In this document: piece after piece, positions 29,169 to 37,335 of the stretch
Position numbering within the stretch: the first letter of the stretch is position 1
Layout: each line of letters opens with the position of its first letter
Assembly (NCBI GenBank): GCA_003001795.1
Contig: PVNI01000001.1
Span: 62,001 to 126,000, forward strand
DNA: 64,000 nt
Direction of reading: 5' to 3'
Source: Actinomadura viridilutea
GTDB taxonomy: Bacteria > Actinomycetota > Actinomycetes > Streptosporangiales > Streptosporangiaceae
The notes under the pieces: model-generated
The model's database searches: none
What the model saw: only the letters and a program-made list of their open reading frames with translations
Told to the model about the DNA's origin: nothing
Translations under genes and position numbers: made by a program

Positions 29169-30791
29169 ATGAACGCGGCGAAGCGGATCGCGCGGCGCGG
29201 ACTGCGGGCGTCGCGGCGGGTCCTGCGCCGCGCGGTCGGACGGGCCTACACCCGCTGGCGCCGCTCCATCCAGGTCCGGGTGGTCACCTCCACGCTGGTG
29301 ATCTCGGCGGTCGTGGTGGCGATCCTCGGCGCGTTCCTGCAGCAGCAGATCTCCGCCGCCCTCATGGAAAGCAAGATCAAGGCGGCGATGCTGCAGCTCG
29401 ACGAGGGCCTGGGCAGGGTGCAGCGGGACCTGGGCGGCCCCTCCTCCGACGACGACGGGCGGCTGGACAGCGTCGTCAACGCCCTCAAGGCCCGCAGCGG
29501 ACCGTCCGGACTCTACGAGATCTACATCCGCGACGCGAAGAACCCCTACTACGACGGCTTCGCCACCAACGAGCTGCGTCAGGAGAGCGTCCCGCAGCGG
29601 CTGCGCGAGGAGCTGCGCCGCGGGCCGTCCGGGGCGCGCGTCTACACCTTCGGCAAGCTGTCCTATATCGGCCGCGACCGCGAACCCGGTCTCATCGTCG
29701 GCGGGAAGACCGGGCAGTTCGAGCTGTACTACCTGTTCCCGCTCACCCAGGAAGAGCGCACCCTCACCCGGGTGGCGTGGTCGCTGCTCGCGGTCGGCGC
29801 CGTGCTGGTGCTGCTGCTCGCCGCCATCGCCTCGCTGGTCACGCGGCAGGTCGTCATCCCGGTGCGGCTCGCGGCGCAGGGCGCGCAGCGGCTGGCCGCC
29901 GGACGGCTCGAGGAGCGCATGCGGGTGCGCGGCGAGGACGACCTGGCGCGCCTGGCCACCTCGTTCAACGAGATGGCCGCCAACCTGCAGGAGAAGATCG
30001 GCGAGCTGGAGAACCTGTCGCAGGTGCAGCGGCAGTTCGTGTCGGACGTCTCGCACGAGCTGCGCACCCCGCTGACCACCATCCGCATCGCCGCCGACAT
30101 GATCTACGAGCACCGCGACACCTTCGACCCGGCCGTCGCGCGCTCCGCCGAACTGCTGCAGAGCCAGCTCGAACGCTTCGAGTCGCTGCTCACCGACCTG
30201 CTGGAGATCAGCCGCTACGACGCGGGCGCCGCCACCCTGGACGCCGAGTCGCTCGACATGCGCGACCTGGTGCTGCGCGCCGTCGGCGACATCCAGGGCC
30301 TGGCCGAGCGCACCGGCAGCAAGGTCGTCCTGCAGCTGCCCGGCGAGCCGTGCATGGCCGAGGTGGACCGCCGGCGCGTCGAACGCATCCTGCGCAACCT
30401 GCTGGTCAACGCCGTCGAGCACGGCGAGGGCGAGGACATCGTCGTGACCGTCGCCGCCGACCGCGACGCGGTCGCCGTGGCGGTGCGCGACCACGGCGTG
30501 GGCCTCAAGCCCGGCGAGAGCCAGATGGTGTTCGACCGGTTCTGGCGCGCCGACCCCGCCCGCGCCCGCACCACCGGCGGCACCGGGCTCGGCCTGGCGA
30601 TCTCCAAGGAGGACGCCCAGCTGCACGGCGGCTGGCTGCAGGCGTGGGGCGAGCCCGGCAAGGGCTCCCAGTTCCGGCTGTCGCTGCCGCGCGTGGCGGG
30701 CGCCGAGCTGCGCGGATCCCCGCTGCCGCTCGTCCCGCCCGGCGTCCGCGACTCGCGCGCCGTCTTCGCCGAACTGGAGGCGGGGGAGTGA
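29169..30791 (+). CDS. mtrB: MtrB sensor histidine kinase
   Basis: A 540-residue membrane sensor kinase. The first span is VTSTLVISAVVVAILGAFL; an extracytoplasmic domain of about 150 residues follows; the second span is AVGAVLVLLLAAIASLVTRQ, then a HAMP linker. The H-box is SDVSHELRTPLTTIRIAA, the N-box RILRNLLVNAVEHGEG, G1 DHGVGLKPGE, G2 GGTGLGLAISKED. ATG 29169 has GGGGGAGG about 9 bases upstream; the frame is open to 29091. Its stop overlaps the lpqB GTG by 4 bases, so kinase and lipoprotein are co-translated. MtrB phosphorylates MtrA. Confidence 0.96.
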   Translation: MNAAKRIARRGLRASRRVLRRAVGRAYTRWRRSIQVRVVTSTLVISAVVVAILGAFLQQQISAALMESKIKAAMLQLDEGLGRVQRDLGGPSSDDDGRLDSVVNALKARSGPSGLYEIYIRDAKNPYYDGFATNELRQESVPQRLREELRRGPSGARVYTFGKLSYIGRDREPGLIVGGKTGQFELYYLFPLTQEERTLTRVAWSLLAVGAVLVLLLAAIASLVTRQVVIPVRLAAQGAQRLAAGRLEERMRVRGEDDLARLATSFNEMAANLQEKIGELENLSQVQRQFVSDVSHELRTPLTTIRIAADMIYEHRDTFDPAVARSAELLQSQLERFESLLTDLLEISRYDAGAATLDAESLDMRDLVLRAVGDIQGLAERTGSKVVLQLPGEPCMAEVDRRRVERILRNLLVNAVEHGEGEDIVVTVAADRDAVAVAVRDHGVGLKPGESQMVFDRFWRADPARARTTGGTGLGLAISKEDAQLHGGWLQAWGEPGKGSQFRLSLPRVAGAELRGSPLPLVPPGVRDSRAVFAELEAGE

Positions 30792-32611
30792 CCGGACGTC
30801 CCGACGGGAGGGGCCGACGGGTGATCGGAACGGCCCGGGTGCGCGCCGTGCTCGCCGCGGCCGTGACGCTGCTGATGACCGCGGGCTGCGCCACCGTGCC
30901 GACCGGCGGCCGCGTCGTGTCCGGCCAGCCGGCCGACCGGTCCGAACAGGTCGACGACTCGTACGTGCGGCTGGTGCCGGTGCGGCCTCGCCCCGAGTGG
31001 GGCCCGGCGCAGATCGTGTCCGGGTTCCTGTCCGCCTCGGCGAGCTTCGACGACGACCAGAAGGTGGCGCGCGAGTACGTCTCCCCGTCCGCCGGGTGGC
31101 GGCCCGGCCTGCGCCCCGCCGTGGCCGTGTTCCAGGACCGCGACGAGCCCGTCCTCGTCAAGGAGAGCGGCGCGCAGGCCACCGTCCGGGTGGAGGGCGA
31201 CCAGCTCGGCACCATCGGACCGGACGGCCAGTACACCGCCGACCCCAAGCACCTCGAGGTCACCTTCCAGCTGGCGAAGACCCCGCAGGGCGTGTGGCGC
31301 ATCACCGAACTGCCGACCGAGGTGCGGGGCGGCCTGCTGCTCACCAAGGCCGACGTGGAACGCGCCTTCCGGACCGTCAACCTCTACTACTTCGGCCCGG
31401 ACGGGCGGACCCTGGTGCCCAACGCCGTGTTCCTGCCGCTGGCCAACCGGCAGGACCTGCCCACCCGGCTCGTCCAGGCCCTGCTCGTCGGCCCCACCTC
31501 GTGGCTGGCGCCCGCCGTCCGCAGCGCGTTCCCGCCCGGCACCCGGCTGCGCGGCGGCGTCACGATCAGCAAGGACGTCGCCGTCGTCGACCTGACCGGC
31601 CAGGCCCGCTCCGGCAGCCTCGAACGCATGTCCGCGCAGCTCAGCTGGACGCTGCGGCAGCTGTCGGAGGTCAAGCACTTCAAACTGCAGATCGAGGGCG
31701 AGACGGTCACGCCCGAGGGCGTCGGCTCCGTCCAGTCCGTCCGCGCGTGGGCGGGCAACGCCCCCGACGGCGAGTCGTCCGAGCAAGGCTCCGTCCCGCA
31801 GAGCGCCTACCTCATCGGCGCCGCGGGCCATCTGAGCCGGCTCGCCGGCGATGTGCCGCAGCCCATCGTCACCGGCACCGCCGGACGCCTCGTCCATCCC
31901 GCCGTCGCCCCCGACCACCAGGAGGTCGCCGGGCTCAGCCCCGACTCGGGCGAGGTCTTGGTCGGGACCCTCGTCGCCGGGTCCACCGACATCCGGCCCA
32001 TCCTGACGCGCCGCGACCCGAAGGCCCGCTTCACCGCCCCGTCCTTCGACCGCAACGGCATGCTGTGGACGGTGGAGAGCACGAAGGACGGCTCCACCTT
32101 GTGGGTGCGGCCGCGCGGCCGGGCCCCCGTGCGCGCCGCCCACTGGGGGCTGGGCGGGCGCCAGGTGCTCGCCCTGCGCGTGGCCCGCGACGGCGTCCGC
32201 GTGGCCGCCATCGTGAAGATGGACCGCCGCGCCCAGGTCCACATCGGCCGCATCGTCCACCGCCCGGACGGAGGCGTCGAGGTCGGCTCGTTCCTCCCGG
32301 TCAGCTCCGAGCTTCAGGACGCCATCGACCTCGCCTGGCGCGACTACGGCACGCTGGCCGTCCTCGGACGCGCCAAGTCCGACTCGCAACCGCTGCCCTA
32401 CCTCGTCCCGGTGAGCGGCGGCGCCATCAGCTCCCTCGGCGTCGGCGCCCTGGGCCTGCCCCAGACGATCGCCGCGGCCCCCAAGAGCCCGGTTCTCGTC
32501 GGGACCCGCTCGTCCCACCAGAGGCGCGTGTGCCGTCAGCGCTCCTACCGCGACCAGTTCAGCGAATGGGTCTGCGCCATCCCGGGCAGCGACCCGACCT
32601 ACGCCCAGTAG
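30788..32611 (+). CDS. lpqB: LpqB lipoprotein, MtrAB accessory protein
   Basis: A 607-residue exported lipoprotein. A signal peptide (RVRAVLAAAVTLLMTAG) ends at a cysteine in TAGCATVPTGG; the lipobox position -3 is Thr rather than Leu, which is slightly atypical. A GerMN domain follows (LPLANRQDLPTRLVQALLVG, RGGVTISKDVAVVDL), then a C-terminal beta-propeller-like LpqB domain (VAPDHQEVAGLSPDSGEVLV to the end). In mycobacteria LpqB binds the MtrB sensor domain and tunes its activity. GTG 30788 overlaps the mtrB stop (GTGA), so expression is linked to the kinase. Confidence 0.95.
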   Translation: MTGRPDGRGRRVIGTARVRAVLAAAVTLLMTAGCATVPTGGRVVSGQPADRSEQVDDSYVRLVPVRPRPEWGPAQIVSGFLSASASFDDDQKVAREYVSPSAGWRPGLRPAVAVFQDRDEPVLVKESGAQATVRVEGDQLGTIGPDGQYTADPKHLEVTFQLAKTPQGVWRITELPTEVRGGLLLTKADVERAFRTVNLYYFGPDGRTLVPNAVFLPLANRQDLPTRLVQALLVGPTSWLAPAVRSAFPPGTRLRGGVTISKDVAVVDLTGQARSGSLERMSAQLSWTLRQLSEVKHFKLQIEGETVTPEGVGSVQSVRAWAGNAPDGESSEQGSVPQSAYLIGAAGHLSRLAGDVPQPIVTGTAGRLVHPAVAPDHQEVAGLSPDSGEVLVGTLVAGSTDIRPILTRRDPKARFTAPSFDRNGMLWTVESTKDGSTLWVRPRGRAPVRAAHWGLGGRQVLALRVARDGVRVAAIVKMDRRAQVHIGRIVHRPDGGVEVGSFLPVSSELQDAIDLAWRDYGTLAVLGRAKSDSQPLPYLVPVSGGAISSLGVGALGLPQTIAAAPKSPVLVGTRSSHQRRVCRQRSYRDQFSEWVCAIPGSDPTYAQ

Positions 32612-32670
32612 TTATCCACAATCTCTCCGCACCCTGGCGGTCGGGACGCGCCGCCGGGCAGCGTTGAGGC

Positions 32671-33348
32671 ATGCGGCTGCTCAACGACCTGATCAACCTG
32701 GTTCTGGCGGAGACCTGCGCGGGCTGCGGCCTGGCGGCCGGACTGTTGTGCCGACGCTGCGCGTCCCGGCTGGAGACCCCCGCCCGCCGCGTGGGGCGCT
32801 CCTCGGGCGCGCCGTGCCCGTGGGCGGTCACGGTCTATGAGGGCCCCGTCCAAGCGATGCTCGTCGCCCACAAGGAGCACGGCAGAACGGCACTGGCGCG
32901 CCCCCTCGGCGCCGCCCTGGCCCGCGCCGTGCGCGCCGCCCTGGCCGAGCATCCGGGCGCCCCGAGGGACCCGCCCGTCGCCCTCGTTCCAGTGCCGTCG
33001 GCACGGTCCGCCGTCCGGCGCCGGGGTCACGACCCGACGCGGCGCATGACCGACGCCGCCGTCCGGGAGCTGCGCACTACTGGGATGGCGGCCGTCCGCG
33101 TGGACGCCTTGCGGCACCGCCGCCGGGTGGCCGACCAGGCCGGCCTCACAGCCGCCCAACGCGCCGCCAACCTCGAGAACGCGCTGACGGCCAGGCGACC
33201 GCTTCCCGGCCGACGCCTCGTCGTCGTGGACGACGTCGTCACCACCGGCGCCACCCTGGCGGAGGCCACCCGCGCCCTGACCGAAGCAGGCGCCACCGTC
33301 ATCGCCGCCGCCACCGTAGCCGCCACCCCTCGCCACCACCCACCTTGA
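32671..33348 (+). CDS. comF: ComF family phosphoribosyltransferase-like protein
   Basis: A 225-residue protein. The N-terminus has a zinc-ribbon-type CAGCGLAAGLLCRRC. The PRTase fold contains LVPVPSARSAVRRRGHDPTR and the PRPP-binding VVVDDVVTTGATLAEATRAL. ComF proteins are linked to DNA uptake in naturally competent bacteria; in actinobacteria, which lack most of that machinery, the role is unclear. It follows lpqB by 59 bases, the usual actinobacterial order, and precedes a 1-kb region before hpf. Confidence 0.92.
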   Translation: MRLLNDLINLVLAETCAGCGLAAGLLCRRCASRLETPARRVGRSSGAPCPWAVTVYEGPVQAMLVAHKEHGRTALARPLGAALARAVRAALAEHPGAPRDPPVALVPVPSARSAVRRRGHDPTRRMTDAAVRELRTTGMAAVRVDALRHRRRVADQAGLTAAQRAANLENALTARRPLPGRRLVVVDDVVTTGATLAEATRALTEAGATVIAAATVAATPRHHPP

Positions 33349-33967
33349 TCCACCCCCAAGAGCCCGAGGAATCCACGCCCCTGCCCCGCGCACAGCCCGA
33401 CGCGTCGCCCAAATCGCCTGCCACCGCCAACACCGGCACCGCGGGGGTGTGGCGGCTTGGCAGCGGCGTCCTGGACCGTCTTCTCACAGAGGACGTTCGG
33501 CGCGTTTCTGAGGACGAACGGCAGGGTGCCTTTGAGGGCGAAAGCGGCGAGTTTATCGGTGCGGCCGTCAGGGGGCGGAACGGCAGGAAGGGAGCGTTCG
33601 GGTGCGTCCGGAAGCGGTCGGCAGAGGCCCAGCGCTGTGCTGGCGGCGCTCGGACCAGCGGCGACGCGATCGCCTACGAAGGTCACCGGGAAGAGAGGTG
33701 AGATTGTTCATGCGGACGACTGAACCCGTAGGTCGTTGCCGAGCGTAACCATGAATGACCCGGGTCACCGCTGGGAGCCGGGTCGATCGCGACGCCGGGG
33801 TCGCCCCCCGTATCGCGATGAGAAGGCGGTCGTCGAAGTCTCACCGTCTCGGGAGGTCGCCCTGACCTGCGAGGTCTTGATCATGCTCGAGTCCCCGCGG
33901 GCGCGGCGGTCCGCGGGGCGCGGGCGGCCCCCGAGGGTGAGCGCGCGCACCGGAAGGAGGTTCCGTG

Positions 33968-34006
33968 ATGACGCACTGTGAGTATTTCCTCTCGTCACCC
34001 CCCTGA
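33968..34006 (+). CDS. Putative 12-codon leader peptide
   Basis: ATG 33968 is preceded by GGAAGGAGG (33952-33960), 7 bases away, among the strongest ribosome-binding sites in the window. The frame encodes MTHCEYFLSSPP then stop. The single Cys, aromatic pair and terminal Pro-Pro before the stop are features that can slow ribosomes. A promoter (34003-34031) begins at the stop codon, so the peptide and the downstream leader may be separate signals. No homologue is known to me; real function is unproven. Confidence 0.4.
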   Translation: MTHCEYFLSSPP

Positions 34007-34031
34007 CATTCGTGGCGTTACCGATTAGCGT
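34003..34031 (+). promoter_or_regulatory. Near-consensus housekeeping promoter for hpf
   Basis: CTGACA (34003-34008), 17-base spacer, TAGCGT (34026-34031). Five of six -35 bases match TTGACA and the -10 fits TANNNT. Transcription would start near 34038 and give a leader of about 320 bases before the hpf GTG. Confidence 0.6.
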
Positions 34032-34188
34032 TCCTGACATGGCACCCGCCCGGGTCCGTGGTTGCGTCGGACTGCGGTGCTCGTCGCGAGCATGTCCGCC
34101 AGTCCGGCTAGCCGATGCCAGGCGCAGGCGAAACGGCCCACGTAAGGCGACTTCTCGTCGACCGATCACGGTGCGCCTTAGAGGTAAG

Positions 34189-34226
34189 TCCTGCCCCGTC
34201 GGGGGATCGGACATCCCCCGAGCAGG
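34189..34226 (+). promoter_or_regulatory. Hairpin in the hpf 5' leader
   Basis: Inner perfect stem GGGGGAT (34201-34207) with ATCCCCC (34213-34219), 5-base loop CGGAC, enclosed by CCTGC (34189-34193) and GCAGG (34222-34226). It sits about 130 bases before the hpf start and is not followed by a T-run, so it may be a regulatory structure or attenuator more than a classical terminator. Confidence 0.5.
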
Positions 34227-34355
34227 GAGAAGGGGAGTAGTGGCGAGAGCGCTGCGAGACCCTCAGCAGGCGGATGTGGGGACGAAGACCAGGTCGGCCG
34301 GGCGGGTGCGACCCCGACAACGCGACTCCGTCATCCGGGAGAAGGGGGGTCCCGC

Positions 34356-35018
34356 GTGAACATCACCGTCAGGGGCCGTCATACCGATGTCGACGACCGG
34401 TTCCGGCGGCACGTCGACGGAAAACTGGCAAAGATCGAGCGGCTGAACCACAAGGTCATCCGCGTGGACGTGGAGGTCTCTCAGGAGCGCAACCCGCGGC
34501 TGGCGGACCAGCGCGAGCGGGTCGAGCTCACGATCCGGTCGCGAGGTCCGGTGATCCGTGCCGAGGCCGCGGCCGAGGGCCGCTACGAGGCCCTCGATCT
34601 GGCGCTGGACAAGCTGGAGAACCGGCTGCGTCGGCAGTGCGACCGGCGCAAGGTGCATCACGGCAGCCGGTCCCCGGCCAAGCTGGCCACGATGGAGCCG
34701 CTCCCCGAGCCCCCCTTGAGCGAGGCGCCCGCCGCGTCCGGTTCCGACGCCCCCGCCGCCGAAGGGGAGACGCGTTCGGAGTCCTCCGCCGAGCCCGAGG
34801 AGAACCTCGTCCCGATCCCCATGGAGGGCGACGGCCCGGTCGTCGTCCGCGAGAAGTTCCACAAGGCCGAGCCGATGGGCGTCGAGCAGGCCCTGTTCGA
34901 GATGGAGCTGGTGGGTCACGACTTTTACCTTTTCCGCGACAAGGCCACCGGCCATCCCTCCGTGGTCTACCGGCGGCGCGGCTGGAACTACGGAGTCATC
35001 CGCCTTGTCGAAGAGTGA
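34356..35018 (+). CDS. hpf: Ribosome hibernation promoting factor, long form
   Basis: A 220-residue HPF. The N-terminal S30AE domain (1-105) has NITVRGRHTDVDDRFRRHV and KLENRLRRQCDRRKVHH. A Ser/Ala/Pro/Glu linker follows. The C-terminal dimerisation domain reads VVVREKFHKAEPMGVEQAL and VGHDFYLFRDKATGHPSVVY. Long HPF binds the 30S subunit and pairs ribosomes into inactive 100S dimers in slow growth. It starts at GTG 34356 with GGAGAAGGGGGG about 6-17 bases upstream. The distant promoter and structured leader suggest post-transcriptional control. Confidence 0.96.
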   Translation: MNITVRGRHTDVDDRFRRHVDGKLAKIERLNHKVIRVDVEVSQERNPRLADQRERVELTIRSRGPVIRAEAAAEGRYEALDLALDKLENRLRRQCDRRKVHHGSRSPAKLATMEPLPEPPLSEAPAASGSDAPAAEGETRSESSAEPEENLVPIPMEGDGPVVVREKFHKAEPMGVEQALFEMELVGHDFYLFRDKATGHPSVVYRRRGWNYGVIRLVEE

Positions 35019-35252
35019 TGCGACACTTGCGGCACGTCACCGGCCGGGTCATGTCATGATCTAGAAAGGCGTAAATTCGGCAAGCCGCGGACGCGGTGGT
35101 CCGGGGCGGCGGGGCGCGTGCGCGCGCCCGCGGCGCGCGGCTCGCGCCTCGTGCCGCGTCGCCCGAGGCCACCGCTCCGCGGAACCCTCCGGAAGACCAG
35201 ATCACGGACAGCGAAGGGGGGAAGCGGCGTTCTCCTCCACGCCGCGACTCAG

Positions 35253-36005
35253 GTGAGCGAGAATCCCGAGGCTCGCGGCGCCGCCGCGGTGCCCCGTCAG
35301 GTCGCGGGCGGCAACGGCAAGGGTGGCGCGGAGACCTCCTCCGACCCCATCCGCGTGCTCATCGTGGACGACCACGCGTTGTTCCGCCGCGGCCTGGAGA
35401 TGGTGCTGCAGAGCGAGCCCGACATCGAGGTCATCGGCGAGGGCGCGGACGGCCACGAGGCGGTCGAGATGGCCGGCGATCTCCTCCCGGACGTCGTCCT
35501 GATGGACATCCGCATGCCCCGCCGCAGCGGCATCGAGGCGTGCACGGCGATCAAGGACGCGGCGCCCAGCGCGAAGATCGTGATGCTGACCATCAGCGAC
35601 GAGGAGGAGGACCTCTTCGAGGCGATCAAGGCCGGCGCCACCGGTTACCTGCTCAAGGAGATCTCCATCGACGAGGTCCCGCAGGCGGTCCGCGCGGTGC
35701 ACGGCGGCCAGTCGCTGATCAGCCCCTCGATGGCGTCGAAGCTGATCACCGAGTTCGCGGCGCTGGCCAAGCGCAGCGAGGAGCGCCAGCAGCAGGTGCC
35801 CGCGCCCAAGCTCACCGAACGCGAGATGGAGGTCCTGCGGCTGGTGGCCCGCGGCCTGGGCAACCGGGAGATCGCCCGCGAGCTGTTCATCTCGGAGAAC
35901 ACCGTCAAGAACCACGTCCGCAACATCCTGGAGAAGCTGCAGCTGCACTCCCGCATGGAAGCGGTCGTCTACGCGGTCCGGGAGAAGCTTCTGGAGATCA
36001 CCTGA
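35253..36005 (+). CDS. LuxR/NarL-family response regulator downstream of hpf
   Basis: About 250 residues. After a variable, Ala/Gly-rich N-terminal 33 residues the receiver reads [20 protein letters not shown], phospho-acceptor [32 protein letters not shown] and [16 protein letters not shown]. The LuxR HTH is [15 protein letters not shown] and [19 protein letters not shown]. It is very close to the regulator found between hpf and secA in Streptomyces. No kinase gene is adjacent, so it is an orphan regulator. The start is uncertain: GTG 35253 lacks a good ribosome site and the frame is open to 35118. Confidence 0.88.
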   Translation: MSENPEARGAAAVPRQVAGGNGKGGAETSSDPIRVLIVDDHALFRRGLEMVLQSEPDIEVIGEGADGHEAVEMAGDLLPDVVLMDIRMPRRSGIEACTAIKDAAPSAKIVMLTISDEEEDLFEAIKAGATGYLLKEISIDEVPQAVRAVHGGQSLISPSMASKLITEFAALAKRSEERQQQVPAPKLTEREMEVLRLVARGLGNREIARELFISENTVKNHVRNILEKLQLHSRMEAVVYAVREKLLEIT

Positions 36006-36340
36006 CCGACGTCTTTGCGGCCGTCCTGGACGAGCCCGCGGGACCGGCCCCGGCACCACCCTCGAGACGCGGCCGCCCCGACCGGTCCCGACAGCCGCCC
36101 CCGCGCCTCGCGTCGACCGTGAGCCGCATCGGGGCCTCGCCTCACACCGCAGTGGGACACGTCGCCCACACGACTCTCGCGGCGGACAGCACGGGCGGCG
36201 CAGCCCACCTTGGCATGCCGCCAACCCTCCTCAAGCACCCGAAGCCACGCCTGCTTCCAACCTGTGTCCGAGCCGTGGGCGCCCCGGTTCCCGCCCCGGG
36301 TGCGCCCCCACACTCCATGAACTGACCTCACCCGACCAGG

Positions 36341-36378
36341 CGGTCATGCCTCATCAGCCCAGCCCCCTCCGCCACTCC
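36341..36378 (+). repeat. Partial third copy of the intergenic repeat
   Basis: The stretch CATCAGCCCAGCCCC then CTCCGCCACT matches the first half of the repeat core in the same orientation as copy 2, but the second half (GCTG and CGGGT) is missing. Shorter and therefore less certain. Confidence 0.4.
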
Positions 36379-36615
36379 ACTCCCGCCAGGCCGCCCACCG
36401 CCTCCACCCGAACGTCACCCACCCAGAAACGGATCTCTGCGGTCCCGGGTTGCGCAGCGCTTGACGATCGACGTCGAGGGCTCCAGCCGCAGCGGCTCCT
36501 CCGTCACCGCTTCCGTGACCCCCGGCGGCACCAGGGCAGAACTCCGGCGAACGCAGCACGAAGCCATCACCCACCTCGGCCCGCCACCCGGCCGGACCCC
36601 GTCACGCACGCAGTC

Positions 36616-36691
36616 TGGGGGACCCGCCGCATTCACCCGCGCCAGCAGTGGCGGAGGGGGCGCTGGGCTGATACGGGTGCCGCCACATTCC
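36616..36691 (-). repeat. Intergenic inverted repeat, copy 1
   Basis: Read on the minus strand this segment aligns with 37089-37165 over about 77 bases at roughly 75 to 80 percent identity by eye. The best shared core is CCGCCACTGCTGG followed by GCGGGTGAATGCG. It can fold as ACCCG ... CAGC ... GCTG ... CGGGT, with a T-G wobble extending the outer stem. Confidence 0.7.
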
Positions 36692-37088
36692 ACCCCTGCG
36701 GCTTGCCCCTGGTCATGCCACGAGGACGTCGCGGGTCATGCCGCCGCCTTCCGAGCCGGTCCGCTTGCGCGCTCCGCCTTACCTTGGTGCCCTCCCGCCT
36801 TCACCTGTGCTCCCACTGCAAGTTCCGCCATGAACTGATCCCGGAGTCGGCAACCTCTGCCTGCACTCCGCCTCTACCGCCGCACTTCCGCTGTAGCCCG
36901 CGCACCACCCGGGCTCCCCACGGCAATCACCGCGACTCTCACATCGCGCCGCCGGGCTGGTGGAGACGGCCGGGCTGTGGGCCCGTGTCTACGCCCGTAT
37001 CGAGCCGGATCGAACCGCTTGCCCGGCACTTGGTTCGTGGTCCGCGATGGAGCTCTTGGCCGGGGTCAGGAGAGGCGGAACGTGGGAC

Positions 37089-37165
37089 GGAGTGCGCGGC
37101 GGTACCCGCATCAGCTCAGGCCCGTCCGCCACTGCTGGTGCGGGTGAATGCGACAGGTATCCCAT
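37089..37165 (+). repeat. Intergenic inverted repeat, copy 2
   Basis: Plus-strand partner of the repeat at 36616-36691, about 400 bases away in opposite orientation. It folds as ACCCGCA, CAGC, loop, GCTG, TGCGGGT: a 7-bp outer and 4-bp inner stem. It lies about 170 bases before the YcaQ-type gene. Confidence 0.7.
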
Positions 37166-37335
37166 GCTGTTCGCGGCGGCACGCGTGCGACGACGGGCGA
37201 GTTCGCTGTGACGTGGTGGGATGGCGTCGGGGGCTGGGCCGGGGTGCCGTGATCGCGGGGTTGTGGGGATCGGGGTGCGATGGAGGTGTCACCGGCTATC
37301 GTGTTTTGTCGGTGTCGTGACCTAACATCGCCGGG

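Larger units (their letters stand above)
33349..34355. other. Long gene-poor region between comF and hpf
   Basis: About 1 kb. The first 600 bases hold two open frames (TTG 33345 to 33701, 118 codons, overlapping the comF stop as TTGA; and 33736 to 33981, 81 codons) with no domains I recognise and no good ribosome sites; I do not call them genes. The last 390 bases hold a 12-codon ORF with a strong Shine-Dalgarno, a near-consensus promoter and a structured leader, listed separately. Composition here is slightly less GC-rich than in the flanking genes by eye. Confidence 0.5.
36006..37335. other. 1.3-kb gene-poor region with inverted repeats
   Basis: No open frame here has recognisable protein homology or a good ribosome site; the longest (36346-37320) is Pro/Arg/Ser-rich and looks spurious. 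The region contains an inverted pair of about 77-base repeats and a partial third copy, listed separately. It precedes the YcaQ-type gene. It may be remnant or structured DNA; I cannot name it. Confidence 0.6.

Noticed and set aside
33345..33701. 118-codon frame overlapping the comF stop
   Set aside because: No recognisable domain, TTG start, no Shine-Dalgarno; the second half shows loss of GC3 bias.
33736..33981. 81-codon frame before the leader ORF
   Set aside because: No ribosome site, Arg/Pro-rich, no homology recognised.
36346..37320. 324-codon frame in the 1.3-kb gene-poor region
   Set aside because: Composition (Pro, Arg, Ser, His, Cys) unlike proteins of this window; spans the inverted repeats.
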